DNA of 64,000 bases. Origin: Vibrio agarilyticus (GTDB taxonomy: Bacteria > Pseudomonadota > Gammaproteobacteria > Enterobacterales > Vibrionaceae). The stretch covers positions 186,001-250,000 of the forward strand of contig NZ_JABAIK010000003.1 in assembly GCF_012641465.1 (NCBI RefSeq), read 5' to 3'. The position numbers and the translations under genes are program-made. The notes under the pieces were generated by a model, which saw nothing but the letters and a program-made list of their open reading frames with translations, was not told the origin of the DNA and searched no databases. This document shows, piece by piece, positions 27,067 to 36,564 of the stretch (position 1 is its first letter; each line of letters begins with the position of its first letter).

Positions 27067-28731
27067 ATGTCCCAACCGTTATTTACCTCAAACGCGGGTA
27101 AGGCGTTACTTTCAGAAAGGATCAACCGATTGGCAGAAGCGCTGTCTGATGGTGTCTATGAGCGCGAAAATACAATTAAATTGTGTTTACTGGCCGCACT
27201 TTCCGGTGAAAGTGTTTTTCTTCTAGGGCCTCCAGGGATTGCTAAGAGTTTGATTGCTAAGCGGCTTATACAGGCGTTTGATAATAGTAGTTATTTTGAA
27301 TACCTGATGACACGCTTTTCAACACCGGAAGAGGTGTTTGGTCCGCTCAGTATTCAAGAGCTTAAAGACAATGGCCGTTACGTGCGTTTGACAGACGGTT
27401 ATCTGCCGGCCGCTCAAGTGGTTTTTTTGGATGAAATTTGGAAAGCCGGCCCGGCCATCCTCAACACATTACTGACCGTAGTCAATGAAAAAACATTCAA
27501 AAATGGCAGTGATATTGAACGAGTTCCAATGCGCCTTTTGGTGACGGCGTCCAATGAATTGCCCGATCATGACAGCGGTCTTGATGCGTTATACGATCGA
27601 ATGTTGGTACGTGTATTCGTTAATCGCATTCAAAATAAACAAAATTTCAAATCTATGCTGACGGTCGGGACCAGCCAAGAGGCGCCCATCCCTGAAGGTT
27701 TAGCCATTACTGACGTCGAATATCATCGCTGGCAGGCCGAACTCGATAAACTCACCTTGAGCGATGCCTGTTTTGAAAAATTGTATCTGCTTAAAACCTT
27801 ACTCGAACAAAAAATTGAGCAACAGGGTGGGGATGCCAATCACAGTGATATGTATGTTTCTGATAGACGTTGGAAAAAAGCGGTTCGGCTATTGAAAGCC
27901 AGCGCGTTTTTTAATGGTCGAGATACCATCAATCCACTCGATCTTCTGTTACTCAAAGAGTGTTTATGGAATACCCCTGAATCACGCGAAGTCGTGCAAG
28001 CGGTTATTGAAGAGTTTGCGCTGCAGCATGCGTTTGATCAGCATGAAGTGCAGGCGCAATTGGAAATGTGTCGTGAGGCACTTAATGAAATTCAAGTTGA
28101 TCTTCTAAGTCAATATGGCATGGAGATTGTGCAAGCTGAGTCGAATGGTTTGCTGCGTAAAGAGACTAAAAACCATTTTGATATGAGTGACGCGAAGCAT
28201 TACCAAGTGGGTCCGACCAAAAATTTAGTTAAGCTGGTTTTGCTTCAGAGCAATATGTCGGTGTCACACAGCGACAAAGGTGACAGCCGCTGGGTGTATG
28301 TGCCCGCTGATGAGCTTGCTAAGGCGATTCGTGACGGTCAGGGAGAGGCTAGGGGCTATGTAAACCAAAGTACTAGCTTATGTCGCTTGCGTTTTGATGT
28401 GGATGGTTCACAGCGTTTGGTGATCCGCGATATTGCCAATCGCGCAGTGGTGGTCTGCTTGGTAACCAAGAGCGGACTCCAAAATGAAGATCACGCGAAG
28501 TGGTTAGAGATTGGTGAGCGGGCGCTGTCTGAACTTAGCAAAGCTGAGCAACACTTGCGTCAAGTTCGATCTAATTTTCGCGGTGCATTGCCACACAGCT
28601 TTCTTGACCCTGAGTTACCTCGCCTGATGGAGTCGAGCTTGCAGCAAGTCGCTCAATTGCTTGAAGCGACACAGGCAGAAGCGGAACGTGTGCTGTTTCG
28701 TGTAAAAAACATGGACTACTACTTTGGCTAA
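27067..28731 (+). CDS. ravA: AAA+ MoxR-type ATPase RavA
   Basis: ATPase that acts with ViaA; in E. coli the pair interacts with the lysine decarboxylase LdcI and with respiratory-chain components. Walker A is GPPGIAKS (about 57-64), Walker B VVFLDEIWKA (about 118-127), and sensor motifs such as TASNELP are present. The C-terminal helical region with the coiled QAEAERVLFRVKNMDYYFG end matches RavA. Length 554 aa is slightly above E. coli RavA (498). AGGAG lies about 14 bases before the ATG. The next gene is viaA, 9 bp downstream, so the usual ravA-viaA operon is preserved. Confidence 0.95.
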   Translation: MSQPLFTSNAGKALLSERINRLAEALSDGVYERENTIKLCLLAALSGESVFLLGPPGIAKSLIAKRLIQAFDNSSYFEYLMTRFSTPEEVFGPLSIQELKDNGRYVRLTDGYLPAAQVVFLDEIWKAGPAILNTLLTVVNEKTFKNGSDIERVPMRLLVTASNELPDHDSGLDALYDRMLVRVFVNRIQNKQNFKSMLTVGTSQEAPIPEGLAITDVEYHRWQAELDKLTLSDACFEKLYLLKTLLEQKIEQQGGDANHSDMYVSDRRWKKAVRLLKASAFFNGRDTINPLDLLLLKECLWNTPESREVVQAVIEEFALQHAFDQHEVQAQLEMCREALNEIQVDLLSQYGMEIVQAESNGLLRKETKNHFDMSDAKHYQVGPTKNLVKLVLLQSNMSVSHSDKGDSRWVYVPADELAKAIRDGQGEARGYVNQSTSLCRLRFDVDGSQRLVIRDIANRAVVVCLVTKSGLQNEDHAKWLEIGERALSELSKAEQHLRQVRSNFRGALPHSFLDPELPRLMESSLQQVAQLLEATQAEAERVLFRVKNMDYYFG

Positions 28732-28740
28732 GGGGCGCTC

Positions 28741-30183
28741 ATGCTAGGAGCTGACAGCTTAAATTTAGCCTTGATGATTGCCGATTCCGGCATTATCGAT
28801 ACGGCGGTGAATGATCTCATGGCGCGGTCACAAGTTTTGATGGTGACCGAAAACCGTGGTATGCGTTCATCGGTGAAAAATCATCTGGCGAAATGGCGTA
28901 ACCAAGTGAAAAGTCGTATCACGCGTGTCAGCGATACCGAGCATTTTCGTCGCGAATTGGCCCTCTATCAAGAGGTGATACATTGGAGCGAAGCGCAGTT
29001 TTTTGCCAACATTGATCAAGTTGTGCGCCAGTTAGAGTGGCATTCGGCGTTTTATATGCCAGCGCGCGGCTTGCTAGAACGCAACAAAGGCGTTGATAAC
29101 CCGATGTTTCCACACTATTTTTGCGATGAGTGGTATCAGAGCCTCGCAGATGCCATTCGTCAGGCACAGTTGGTTGAGCTCGAAGCTCACAAAGAAAAAG
29201 CGTTAGCCGATCTGTATCAACGCATGGAGACGCTTAAAAATATGGATGGCGTCACAACCGAAGGCGATGAGCAGCATGCAGGGCGTTTATGGGACATGGC
29301 CTCGGCCCGTTTAAGCCGCAATGATATTACCGTGATGCGTCGATACGCTGCTTTTTTGAAAAAAAATAAAGGATTACAGACCATTGCCGAGCAGCTCGGG
29401 CGAATGGCTAGTGAGGTTAATGATCCGAGCCTCAACGCGCCGTCAGAAGAGCCGCAACTTATTGAAGCCCGCAGTGATGAAGCGATTGATGATATTGTCG
29501 GTGTGAAGCAAGGGGATGATCTGCATAAGTTACTGCCAAATGAGACCATGTACCTTGCGTATCCAGAACTTGAGGTGGTGTTTTATAAGCACCTGGTTGA
29601 TAAGCGGTTAATGAATTACGCCATGCGCGGGCAATCACGACTGGTGCGTCAAGTTCGTAGTCACAAACCGGATCATGCGTCGGAGCTGATTCAAAAAGGG
29701 CCCTTTATTTTGTGCATTGATGCCTCAGGGTCGATGAGTGGGTTTCCTGAGCAATGCGCCAAAGCGATGGCCTACGCCTTGATGCAAATTGCGTTGGCAG
29801 AGCAGCGTGATTGTTACGTGATGCTGTTTTCGGCCGAGCACATCACCTATGAATTGACCAAGCAAGACGGCTTGCGCGAAGCGGCGGACTTTCTCTCCTT
29901 TAGTTTCCATGGCGGAACCGATCTTCAGCCTGTGATGCGCAAAACGATTGAGCTGATGAATGACGCTCGATATAAAAATGCCGATCTCGTGGTGCTGTCG
30001 GATTTTATTGCGCCGCGGCAACCTGACGATATTGAACATACTATTGAGGCATTAAAGCAGCGACACAATCGTTTTCATGCGGTGAGTTTATCACGTTATG
30101 GTAACCCCCAATTGCTTGCGATGTTTGATCATTGTTGGGCCTATCACCCGCGATTGGTTGGCCGATTAATGAAGAAGTGGTAG
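28741..30183 (+). CDS. viaA: VWA-domain protein ViaA
   Basis: Partner of RavA with a C-terminal von Willebrand factor A domain. The metal-site motif CIDASGSMSG (DxSxS) lies near residue 325, and the later VVLSDFI supplies the distal Asp. The N-terminal half is helical. Length 480 aa is typical (E. coli 483). The ribosome-binding site is AAGGGG, immediately after ravA. Its last 18 bp overlap the 3' end of the convergent diguanylate cyclase gene (30166-30183). Confidence 0.95.
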   Translation: MLGADSLNLALMIADSGIIDTAVNDLMARSQVLMVTENRGMRSSVKNHLAKWRNQVKSRITRVSDTEHFRRELALYQEVIHWSEAQFFANIDQVVRQLEWHSAFYMPARGLLERNKGVDNPMFPHYFCDEWYQSLADAIRQAQLVELEAHKEKALADLYQRMETLKNMDGVTTEGDEQHAGRLWDMASARLSRNDITVMRRYAAFLKKNKGLQTIAEQLGRMASEVNDPSLNAPSEEPQLIEARSDEAIDDIVGVKQGDDLHKLLPNETMYLAYPELEVVFYKHLVDKRLMNYAMRGQSRLVRQVRSHKPDHASELIQKGPFILCIDASGSMSGFPEQCAKAMAYALMQIALAEQRDCYVMLFSAEHITYELTKQDGLREAADFLSFSFHGGTDLQPVMRKTIELMNDARYKNADLVVLSDFIAPRQPDDIEHTIEALKQRHNRFHAVSLSRYGNPQLLAMFDHCWAYHPRLVGRLMKKW

Positions 30184-32211
30184 CAATTCAGCGTCGCTTG
30201 CATTGCGATTTAAATCGGCTTCTGGGGCATTAGCGCCGGGGGTTTTGTCACCATCGCTGAAGTAACAATAGCGACTCTTGCCTCCGCGTTTGGCCTGATA
30301 CATGGCACTGTCGGCATCGTTAATAATCTGGTCGAGCTCAATCAAAGCATCAGCAGGCCAGTAACGAATACCAATACTGGCACCAACATTAGGTGCCACT
30401 GAACCAATCATCATAGGTTTTGTGATTTGGCTGAGAAGTCTTTGAGCCGTCTGTTCGGGATCGCGATTTCGCTGCACCGCGACGAGAAACTCATCCCCAG
30501 ACAGCCGTGCGACCAGATCGGAACGACGCACACAATTTCTCAGACGTTTACCGATGGTTTTTAGTGCGTCATCACCCACCGCATGACCATATTGATCATT
30601 GACCGCTTTAAAACCATCGAGATCGATAAAAAACAGATGCTGATTGATGCCATTATTGTGAGAGGCTTGCAGAAATTCCCTCGCGCGTGAACGATTCGCA
30701 AGTCCTGTAAGGGCATCATGGTTGACCGCATGACTGAGTTTGCGTATCTGCATCTCGTTAGTACGGTCACTGATGGTCAGCACAAAAGCCACGGCTTTAT
30801 GTCGCTCATCGCTCAGTACGCGTAACTTTATTCGGCAAGGTAACCAAACTGACGCCCGATTGCGAATTTGCAGTTTTTGGCGATAGTGGCCGTTTCGCAG
30901 CAGTGATCGCACCACGCGAAATGGCAAAACATGCTCTTTTTCAATCTCAAATTGATTGAGCTGATTAACCGGACCGAACCATTTATGCGCGATGGTATTT
31001 TGCGTTTCGACTTTGAAATGGCGCGACAAAACAAAAATGGCGTCTTGATTCTGTTCAAACATCAAATCAATCATTTTCTGCCGCCGCTTGCCCAATTGGT
31101 GCTCGGTAATGTCTTCACACTGCAAAAGCATATTGGACTCGCTCGCCATGGGGTGACAGCTAAATCTCAACTGACGACGGCTGATACGGTCAATTAAGTG
31201 AATATTTGCTAGGTGCTGGCCTTTTTCAATCGCGCTGAGCAGCAATTCCACTTGGGCGCGGGGCTCAAATTGGCCATCGAATGCCATCCTCATATGATAA
31301 TGAAGGCGTAGGTTAGGTAAGACTTTTCTTGCCATAGGGTTATGGAACGAAATTAGGTTGCAGTCTGAGACCACCATGACACCTTGTTTCATTGTGTCGA
31401 GCGCTTGGTAAATATAGTTATTTTTTTCCTCAACACGTTTGAGGGCTAACTGTAATTGCTGTTCTCTTTCACGCAAGCTGACGGCAAGGTTGTTAAAACA
31501 CTGCGTTAAGGTACCCAGCTCATCTTGGCGTTCTATCGGTAATTCTGCGCAGATAACTCCCTCACGGGTCATCATTTGCATTGACGTGCATAATCTTTGT
31601 ATGGGCAGAGTGACCATGCGATGCACCAATCGCGCAAATAACCAAGATAAAAATGAAAGTGCAGCGGTGACCAGTACTAATATTTCCCACAATTGATTTT
31701 GCTGCTGATTTAGAGAATTGAGCGACACCCACACGGTGAGCCAGCCAAGCCGGCGGTTTTGCGCCACAATATCGGTCTGAAAAGCGACATATTGAGTTTC
31801 CGCACACAAAATAGGCTGCTGTGAGCGTTTGTGGCGGTGCTTATCAATAATGTCAATTGAGCTTGCGTTGTTAGCATCGGTTTTCCACTGGCAATCGCTA
31901 GGCAATTCACTGATGAAAGCAACAGGCTTATCAGCGCTGTCGACAACTTGAGCGGCGATGATTTCCGGATCGAACTGTAGGTGACTAAGCTGCTCTTTAG
32001 CCGCTTTTACATCGTTAAACACAAGAGGATTTCGTAATGTGCTGGCAATGCCATGGGAGAGGATATGAATGCGATCGTAGAGTGCTTGGCTGCGACTTTC
32101 CGTTACCCAGGTAATGCTGAATACACCACAGGCGACAATGCACGTGGTCAAAATAGCCCAGGTCGGCACAATCAATTTTAATCGTAATGGTAGTGCATTA
32201 AACCAACTCAT
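30166..32211 (-). CDS. Membrane diguanylate cyclase (HAMP-PAS-GGDEF)
   Basis: Predicted synthase of cyclic di-GMP at the inner membrane. An N-terminal transmembrane helix (about 16-37), a periplasmic sensory region (about 40-165), a second helix (about 172-192), a HAMP-like linker and two PAS-like stretches come first. The GGDEF domain occupies about 500-660. The signature is SGDEF instead of GGDEF, and an allosteric I-site RRSD lies five residues upstream of it, so it is likely active and feedback-inhibited. Its end overlaps the convergent viaA gene by 18 bp. The signal sensed is unknown. Confidence 0.92.
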   Translation of the reverse strand: MSWFNALPLRLKLIVPTWAILTTCIVACGVFSITWVTESRSQALYDRIHILSHGIASTLRNPLVFNDVKAAKEQLSHLQFDPEIIAAQVVDSADKPVAFISELPSDCQWKTDANNASSIDIIDKHRHKRSQQPILCAETQYVAFQTDIVAQNRRLGWLTVWVSLNSLNQQQNQLWEILVLVTAALSFLSWLFARLVHRMVTLPIQRLCTSMQMMTREGVICAELPIERQDELGTLTQCFNNLAVSLREREQQLQLALKRVEEKNNYIYQALDTMKQGVMVVSDCNLISFHNPMARKVLPNLRLHYHMRMAFDGQFEPRAQVELLLSAIEKGQHLANIHLIDRISRRQLRFSCHPMASESNMLLQCEDITEHQLGKRRQKMIDLMFEQNQDAIFVLSRHFKVETQNTIAHKWFGPVNQLNQFEIEKEHVLPFRVVRSLLRNGHYRQKLQIRNRASVWLPCRIKLRVLSDERHKAVAFVLTISDRTNEMQIRKLSHAVNHDALTGLANRSRAREFLQASHNNGINQHLFFIDLDGFKAVNDQYGHAVGDDALKTIGKRLRNCVRRSDLVARLSGDEFLVAVQRNRDPEQTAQRLLSQITKPMMIGSVAPNVGASIGIRYWPADALIELDQIINDADSAMYQAKRGGKSRYCYFSDGDKTPGANAPEADLNRNASDAELLPLLH

Positions 32212-32360
32212 AATGTGACTGCCTTGCTGGCTGGGGCAAAGGATGGATAAGGCATATGTAACTCATTGCAAATGTAACGAAAAGTTACCATATGAGGACC
32301 GACCTGTCATCGTCTATTTTATCGACTCAGACTTGGATCACTAAAGGTGACTCGTTTCTC

Positions 32361-32430
32361 GCTATGTTCACGAAGTGTTCAAAGGCTTTACGCGTTTCCG
32401 CCTACCTGCATCTTCAAGTTGTTTGGGTAT
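32361..32430 (+). repeat. Family A (ERIC-like) partial copy 2
   Basis: Right half of family A: CTATGTTCACGAAGTG..AAAGGCTTTACGCG...CCGCCTACCTGCATCTTCAAGTTGTTTGGGTAT. The left half is missing. Confidence 0.7.
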
Positions 32431-32439
32431 CAATCAAAT

Positions 32440-32468
32440 AAAAAAGACGCTTAAAAGCGCCTTTTTTA
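32440..32468 (-). terminator. Terminator of the DMT exporter gene
   Basis: On the minus strand AAAAAAGGCGCTT-TT-AAGCGTCTTTTTT, a stem with one mismatch and a T run, 20 bp after the stop of the 32489-33376 gene. Confidence 0.75.
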
Positions 32469-32488
32469 TCATGAGCGAAATATGGCTC

Positions 32489-33376
32489 TTAAGGATTGAT
32501 AACTCGACGTCGAATACGCAAGAGTTTTCCGTTAGTGCGATAGACAAGCAGAGAAAACAAAATCAACACGCAGCCTACCGCTTTTAATGGCGAAATGGTT
32601 TCGCCATACCAAGTGATGCTGAGCAGCACCGTCCAAACAGGTTCAAGCAGCATGATAAGCGCCGCGTTGGCTGGAGTGCTGTATTTTAGTCCCGTGGTAA
32701 ACATCGCATAGCGAATGGCGGTGGCAAGAATGGCACTCAGGCCAAACCAGATCCAAATGTCGTGGGTGACACTTGTTGGCTGTGTTTCGGTGATAAGCGA
32801 GACCGCACTTGCAATACAGCCTGCAACAAACAATTGAATCGTGGTCAGTAGTAGCACAGGCAGGCGCTGTGAAAAGCGGCTATTGACGACAAAATGCAGT
32901 GCCATTAACGTGGCGCTAATGACAAACCACCATTGGCTGCTTGACTGCTGCCAGCCACCATTTAGTGACAGTAACGCAAGCCCGAATACCGCGATTGGCA
33001 AAGAGGTCCAAAAGGCACGCTTGGGTTTTTCACGGAAAATTCCCCAGGCGATTAAAGGCGCAATTAACATCGAAAGGCTCAAAATGAAAGCGCCTTCGCC
33101 TAGCGTGTCACTGATCGATATGGCGTAAATCCAACATAAAATCGCACTACAAAGTAACAATCCGGTGAGCGCTGCGGCAGCGATATCTTGTCGTTTGGCT
33201 TTGCGCAATGCGCCAAGGCAGAGCGGCAGTAAACAGAAGGCGGCAACAATAAAGCGCAGGCCGATAAAGCCAAATGGAGGTAAGCCTTGGATCGATTCTT
33301 TAGAAAAGACCCAGCCTAACGCCGCAAGAATGGTAGTAAAGAAAAGGATCCAAGCAGATTTATGTTCGGCGTTCAC
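32489..33376 (-). CDS. EamA/DMT-family transporter
   Basis: Ten-helix drug/metabolite exporter of the EamA family, inner membrane. Two tandem EamA halves are seen: GWVFSKESIQGLPPFGFIGLRFIVAAF at the start and the C-terminal ALIMLLEPVWTVLLSITWYGETIS, which is the standard conserved proline/glutamate region. Length 295 aa. The substrate is not deducible. The preceding gene on this strand (LysE family) ends 94 bp upstream. Confidence 0.88.
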   Translation of the reverse strand: MNAEHKSAWILFFTTILAALGWVFSKESIQGLPPFGFIGLRFIVAAFCLLPLCLGALRKAKRQDIAAAALTGLLLCSAILCWIYAISISDTLGEGAFILSLSMLIAPLIAWGIFREKPKRAFWTSLPIAVFGLALLSLNGGWQQSSSQWWFVISATLMALHFVVNSRFSQRLPVLLLTTIQLFVAGCIASAVSLITETQPTSVTHDIWIWFGLSAILATAIRYAMFTTGLKYSTPANAALIMLLEPVWTVLLSITWYGETISPLKAVGCVLILFSLLVYRTNGKLLRIRRRVINP

Positions 33377-33470
33377 AGTCGTTCTCGTTAGTAGATAACC
33401 TTTGAAAAGGGAGCCGATGATGCCACCAAATGTTTTTGTTGGCGAGTTAAAACACGATGTGTCGAAAAAT

Positions 33471-34088
33471 CTAAGTAAAGAACAGCCAGATCCCGACCAA
33501 AATCATCAAACTGCCCGACAAGCGGTTGAGCAGTTTTACGTTATTTTGATTGGTCAGCAGTGCTTTGAGTCCCCGTCCGCCAGTGGCATAAAGGGTCATG
33601 CACACAAACTCTGAGAGTAAAATGATGCTCACCAACAAAGTCAGCTGAGGCGTGAGCGGCTTCGCGTGGTCAATAAACGGTGGCAATAAGGACACCATAA
33701 AGGCCCAACCTTTGGGATTTGCGATCGCGGTAACAAAGCCATGTCCCATCAATTGCCAGCGTCGCCCGGCCTGGACTGGGACAGTATCACTTAGTGCTAA
33801 TTTGCCTTTTGATTGCCACATTTGCCAACCGACAAAACAGAGATACGCGCCACCGACGACTTTGAAGCTAATGAAAAGCAAAGGGTAGTTGAGCAGTAAG
33901 GTTGCAATCCCTAATACTGCGGCGATCGCCACAATACCGACACCGAGCAGCTCTCCTACCATCATCCACAAAGTACGGCGATAACCAAGACTGATCCCTA
34001 AACTAAACGCCAGAGTCATGCACATGCCGGGAGTAATAGAAACAAAAAAGAAGGTCGGAATAAAAGCGCCAAGTAATGTGAGGTTCAA
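33471..34088 (-). CDS. LysE/RhtB-family amino-acid exporter
   Basis: Small inner-membrane exporter; relatives export homoserine, threonine, lysine or similar. The N-terminal SITPGMCMTLAFSLGISLGYRR (PGP-type motif), GGAYLCFVGWQMW and NPKGWAFMVSLLPPF are the family signatures. About six hydrophobic segments, 205 aa. It is followed on the same strand by the DMT exporter. A family B repeat lies 150 bp upstream. Confidence 0.9.
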   Translation of the reverse strand: MNLTLLGAFIPTFFFVSITPGMCMTLAFSLGISLGYRRTLWMMVGELLGVGIVAIAAVLGIATLLLNYPLLFISFKVVGGAYLCFVGWQMWQSKGKLALSDTVPVQAGRRWQLMGHGFVTAIANPKGWAFMVSLLPPFIDHAKPLTPQLTLLVSIILLSEFVCMTLYATGGRGLKALLTNQNNVKLLNRLSGSLMILVGIWLFFT

Positions 34089-34237
34089 CTGCGTAATCCT
34101 AAAAGACCTATTAAAGACGGTGCGTGAAGCATCAATATAATGGCCATTATTTCGGAAATTTAGTTTTTTATCAAAATATTTGAGCTTGAGTCGGCTTTGC
34201 TGATTTACTTTACTAATTGAATTAAGTAAAAATTATG

Positions 34238-34505
34238 TATACCCAAGTGACTTCAAGATGCTGGATTCAGAGCCGGCTCACTGAGCTGAGAGCAAGGCAA
34301 ACAACGCAGCGAAATAGCGAGCCTATTTTCAAGTTGTTTAACGCAGCTCTCGGTTCAGTGATTGGCTCCCAAAGGGCGAGCTGTCTTGGCTCATCAGCTT
34401 TGTTGACGATTTTCGATTGAGAGCCACTCAATCTTCAAATCCTCGCCTCACTGACAAACCAAGTCATTCTCGCTGAACCATGCATCTTGAGGTTACTTGG
34501 GTATA
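34238..34505 (+). repeat. Family B repeat, full copy 1 (268 bp)
   Basis: Bounded by TATACCCAAGTGACTTCAAGATGC and the inverse GCATCTTGAGGTTACTTGGGTATA (22 of 24 matching). The interior is about 88-90% identical to the copy at 38897 by eye. No coding sequence is inside; the frames crossing it are chance. The remaining spacer on both sides of this element up to cheV shows no other feature. Confidence 0.85.
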
Positions 34506-34571
34506 TAAGTAAAAATTGCCCAAGTCACAATGGCCTATCTCGAAGAGAGGCTTAACCGCAAAGGTTAGAAA

Positions 34572-35579
34572 ATGAGTCAAGTAAGCAGTACTATTCTGAC
34601 GGAAAGCGGAACTAATGAGCTAGAAATCATTGAGTTTCACTTAGAAAAAATTCAGCCAGATGGCAGCACGAAAACGTGCTACTACGGTATTAACGTCGCA
34701 AAAGTGCGTGAAGTGATCCAAGTTCCGGATACTACGGACTACCCTAATGCGCAGCCTCATATGATAGGCGTCTTTTCGTCTCGCGAAGTGCTAACCCCCT
34801 TAGTGGATCTTGCAGGGTGGCTTGGCGTCCCCACCAATAAACAGCTGACGCGCAAATTTGTTATCGTCACTGATTTTAATAACATGACAAACGGTTTTCT
34901 GATTGACAGTATCAGTCGAATTCACCGTATTTCCTGGAATGACGTTGAATCACCCAGTCAGTTTTTAGAGGCCGGACGTCAAGATTGTGTGGTGGCTGTT
35001 GTGCGAAAAGAAGGCAAACTCATCATGATCTTGGACTTTGAAAAGATCATCGCCGACATCAATCCAGAGTTAAGTATGGAGAAATACGACATCACGCAAG
35101 ATAAGTCGGTTGATCTTCATGAGCGAGCGATGCAAAAACGCAACGCGAAAAGCATTATGGTGGTTGATGATTCCGCGTTTATTCGCGCCATGATTCAAGA
35201 CACGTTGGCATCGGCAGGTTATAACGTGATTGCTTGCCGTGATGGTCTTGAAGCTCATGATAAATTGATGTCGCTTGCTGCGGCGGCGAAGCAAGAAAAT
35301 ATGCCAGTATCTGAATTTATTGATGGTATTGTGACGGATGTTGAAATGCCCAAAATGGATGGCATGCACTTGGTTAAGCGTCTTCGTGATAGCGCTGAAT
35401 TTAAGACGCTGCCTATCATCATGTTCTCATCATTGATGAGTGATGATAACCGCGCGAAGGCATTGAGTTTGGGTGCGAACGATACCATTACTAAGCCTGA
35501 GATTGGCCGTCTTGTCGTCATGATGGACCGGTATATCTTTGCAACGCCAGCGTCTATGGTAACGGCAGAGCCCGCATAG
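34572..35579 (+). CDS. cheV: Chemotaxis coupling/response-regulator protein CheV
   Basis: Fusion of a CheW-like coupling domain (about residues 15-180, with IPDT/HMIGVFSSREVLTPLVDL) and a C-terminal receiver domain (about 195-320). It links chemoreceptors to CheA and its phosphorylation is thought to aid adaptation. The phosphoacceptor is D256 in GIVTDVEMPKMDG; SIMVVDDSAFIRAM provides the acidic pair and MFSSLM the conserved Thr/Ser. Length 335 aa is typical. No other chemotaxis gene is adjacent. Confidence 0.95.
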   Translation: MSQVSSTILTESGTNELEIIEFHLEKIQPDGSTKTCYYGINVAKVREVIQVPDTTDYPNAQPHMIGVFSSREVLTPLVDLAGWLGVPTNKQLTRKFVIVTDFNNMTNGFLIDSISRIHRISWNDVESPSQFLEAGRQDCVVAVVRKEGKLIMILDFEKIIADINPELSMEKYDITQDKSVDLHERAMQKRNAKSIMVVDDSAFIRAMIQDTLASAGYNVIACRDGLEAHDKLMSLAAAAKQENMPVSEFIDGIVTDVEMPKMDGMHLVKRLRDSAEFKTLPIIMFSSLMSDDNRAKALSLGANDTITKPEIGRLVVMMDRYIFATPASMVTAEPA

Positions 35580-35712
35580 TTCACAGGTGTCACAACCTCG
35601 ATATCCAAACAACCTCAATTTACTTATACCAAAGTGAAAGCGCTGGTCAGTCTTGATCAGCGTTAAACTTCGTGGTTAACCAGCAAGCAGAACTTATAAT
35701 GCGGTGTGCATA

Positions 35713-36447
35713 ATGGCTTTAGATCAAACAGCGTATATCGCGATGGGGCTTATTTTTTTAGGATCGTTTGTGCAAACAGCGATAGGTTTTGGTCTTGCGA
35801 TTGTATCTGCCCCGATACTGATTTTGATCGCGCCTGAATATGTCCCTGCGCCGATTTGTATTGCAGCGCTGTTCATTTCTATCCTTAATACCGTAAAAAA
35901 TCGCGCCAATATAGAGATTGGCGGTTTGAAAATGGCGTTACTTGGCCGTGTGCCAGGCTCCTTAGTCGGCGGCGCGCTTTTAGTTTGGGTCTCCACTCAA
36001 GTGCTCGCCCTTTGGGTCGGGATCGCGGTGCTATTTTCAGTGGTTGTAAGCCTGTTGCCATTTCGTATTGAACCCACCCCCAAACGCATGGGGATTGCTG
36101 GCTTTTTTGCTGGCGTGTTTGGTACCAGCAGTGGTATTGGTGGCCCTCCAATGGCGTTATTGTTACAACACCAAGAAGCGCATCGCTTGCGTGGCAATTT
36201 GTCGGCCTTTTTCCTGTTTAGCTCTCTGATTTCGCTGTCAGTACAAATTCCAGCCGGTTATTTGAGTTTGCATCAACTGATGATTACCTTACCCTTGCTG
36301 CCCGCTGCATGGCTGGGGTACTGGGTTGCGCAGAAAACAACGCAACGCTTGCCGAAACAAGCGATTCGCTACGGTGCGCTGTTATTGTGTTTTGTTAGCG
36401 GCGCCAGCGCGTTATGGCAAGGTATTGCACAGATGACGCTTAATTAA
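35713..36447 (+). CDS. TauE/SafE-family permease
   Basis: Eight-segment inner-membrane permease of PF01925. The duplicated glycine signatures are GSFVQTAIGFGLAIVSAPIL near the N-terminus and GVFGTSSGIGGPPMALLLQHQ in the second half. ATG 35713 is preferred to GTG 35704, though the ribosome-binding site is weak in both cases. Length 244 aa. Substrate unknown. It lies between cheV and rarD, without an obvious operon. Confidence 0.87.
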   Translation: MALDQTAYIAMGLIFLGSFVQTAIGFGLAIVSAPILILIAPEYVPAPICIAALFISILNTVKNRANIEIGGLKMALLGRVPGSLVGGALLVWVSTQVLALWVGIAVLFSVVVSLLPFRIEPTPKRMGIAGFFAGVFGTSSGIGGPPMALLLQHQEAHRLRGNLSAFFLFSSLISLSVQIPAGYLSLHQLMITLPLLPAAWLGYWVAQKTTQRLPKQAIRYGALLLCFVSGASALWQGIAQMTLN

Positions 36448-36564
36448 ATTTATTAACCGTATCGATTGATAAATATATTATTAATATTTCTGTTATCTAC
36501 CTTTACAAAATAAAACGAAGAGATAAAAATTCGCCAAATATTATTCTAAAAATTTGTGGCGATA

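Noticed and set aside
34235-34420. 61-codon frame and other frames inside family B repeats
   Set aside because: They lie in non-coding repeats, without RBS or conservation between copies.
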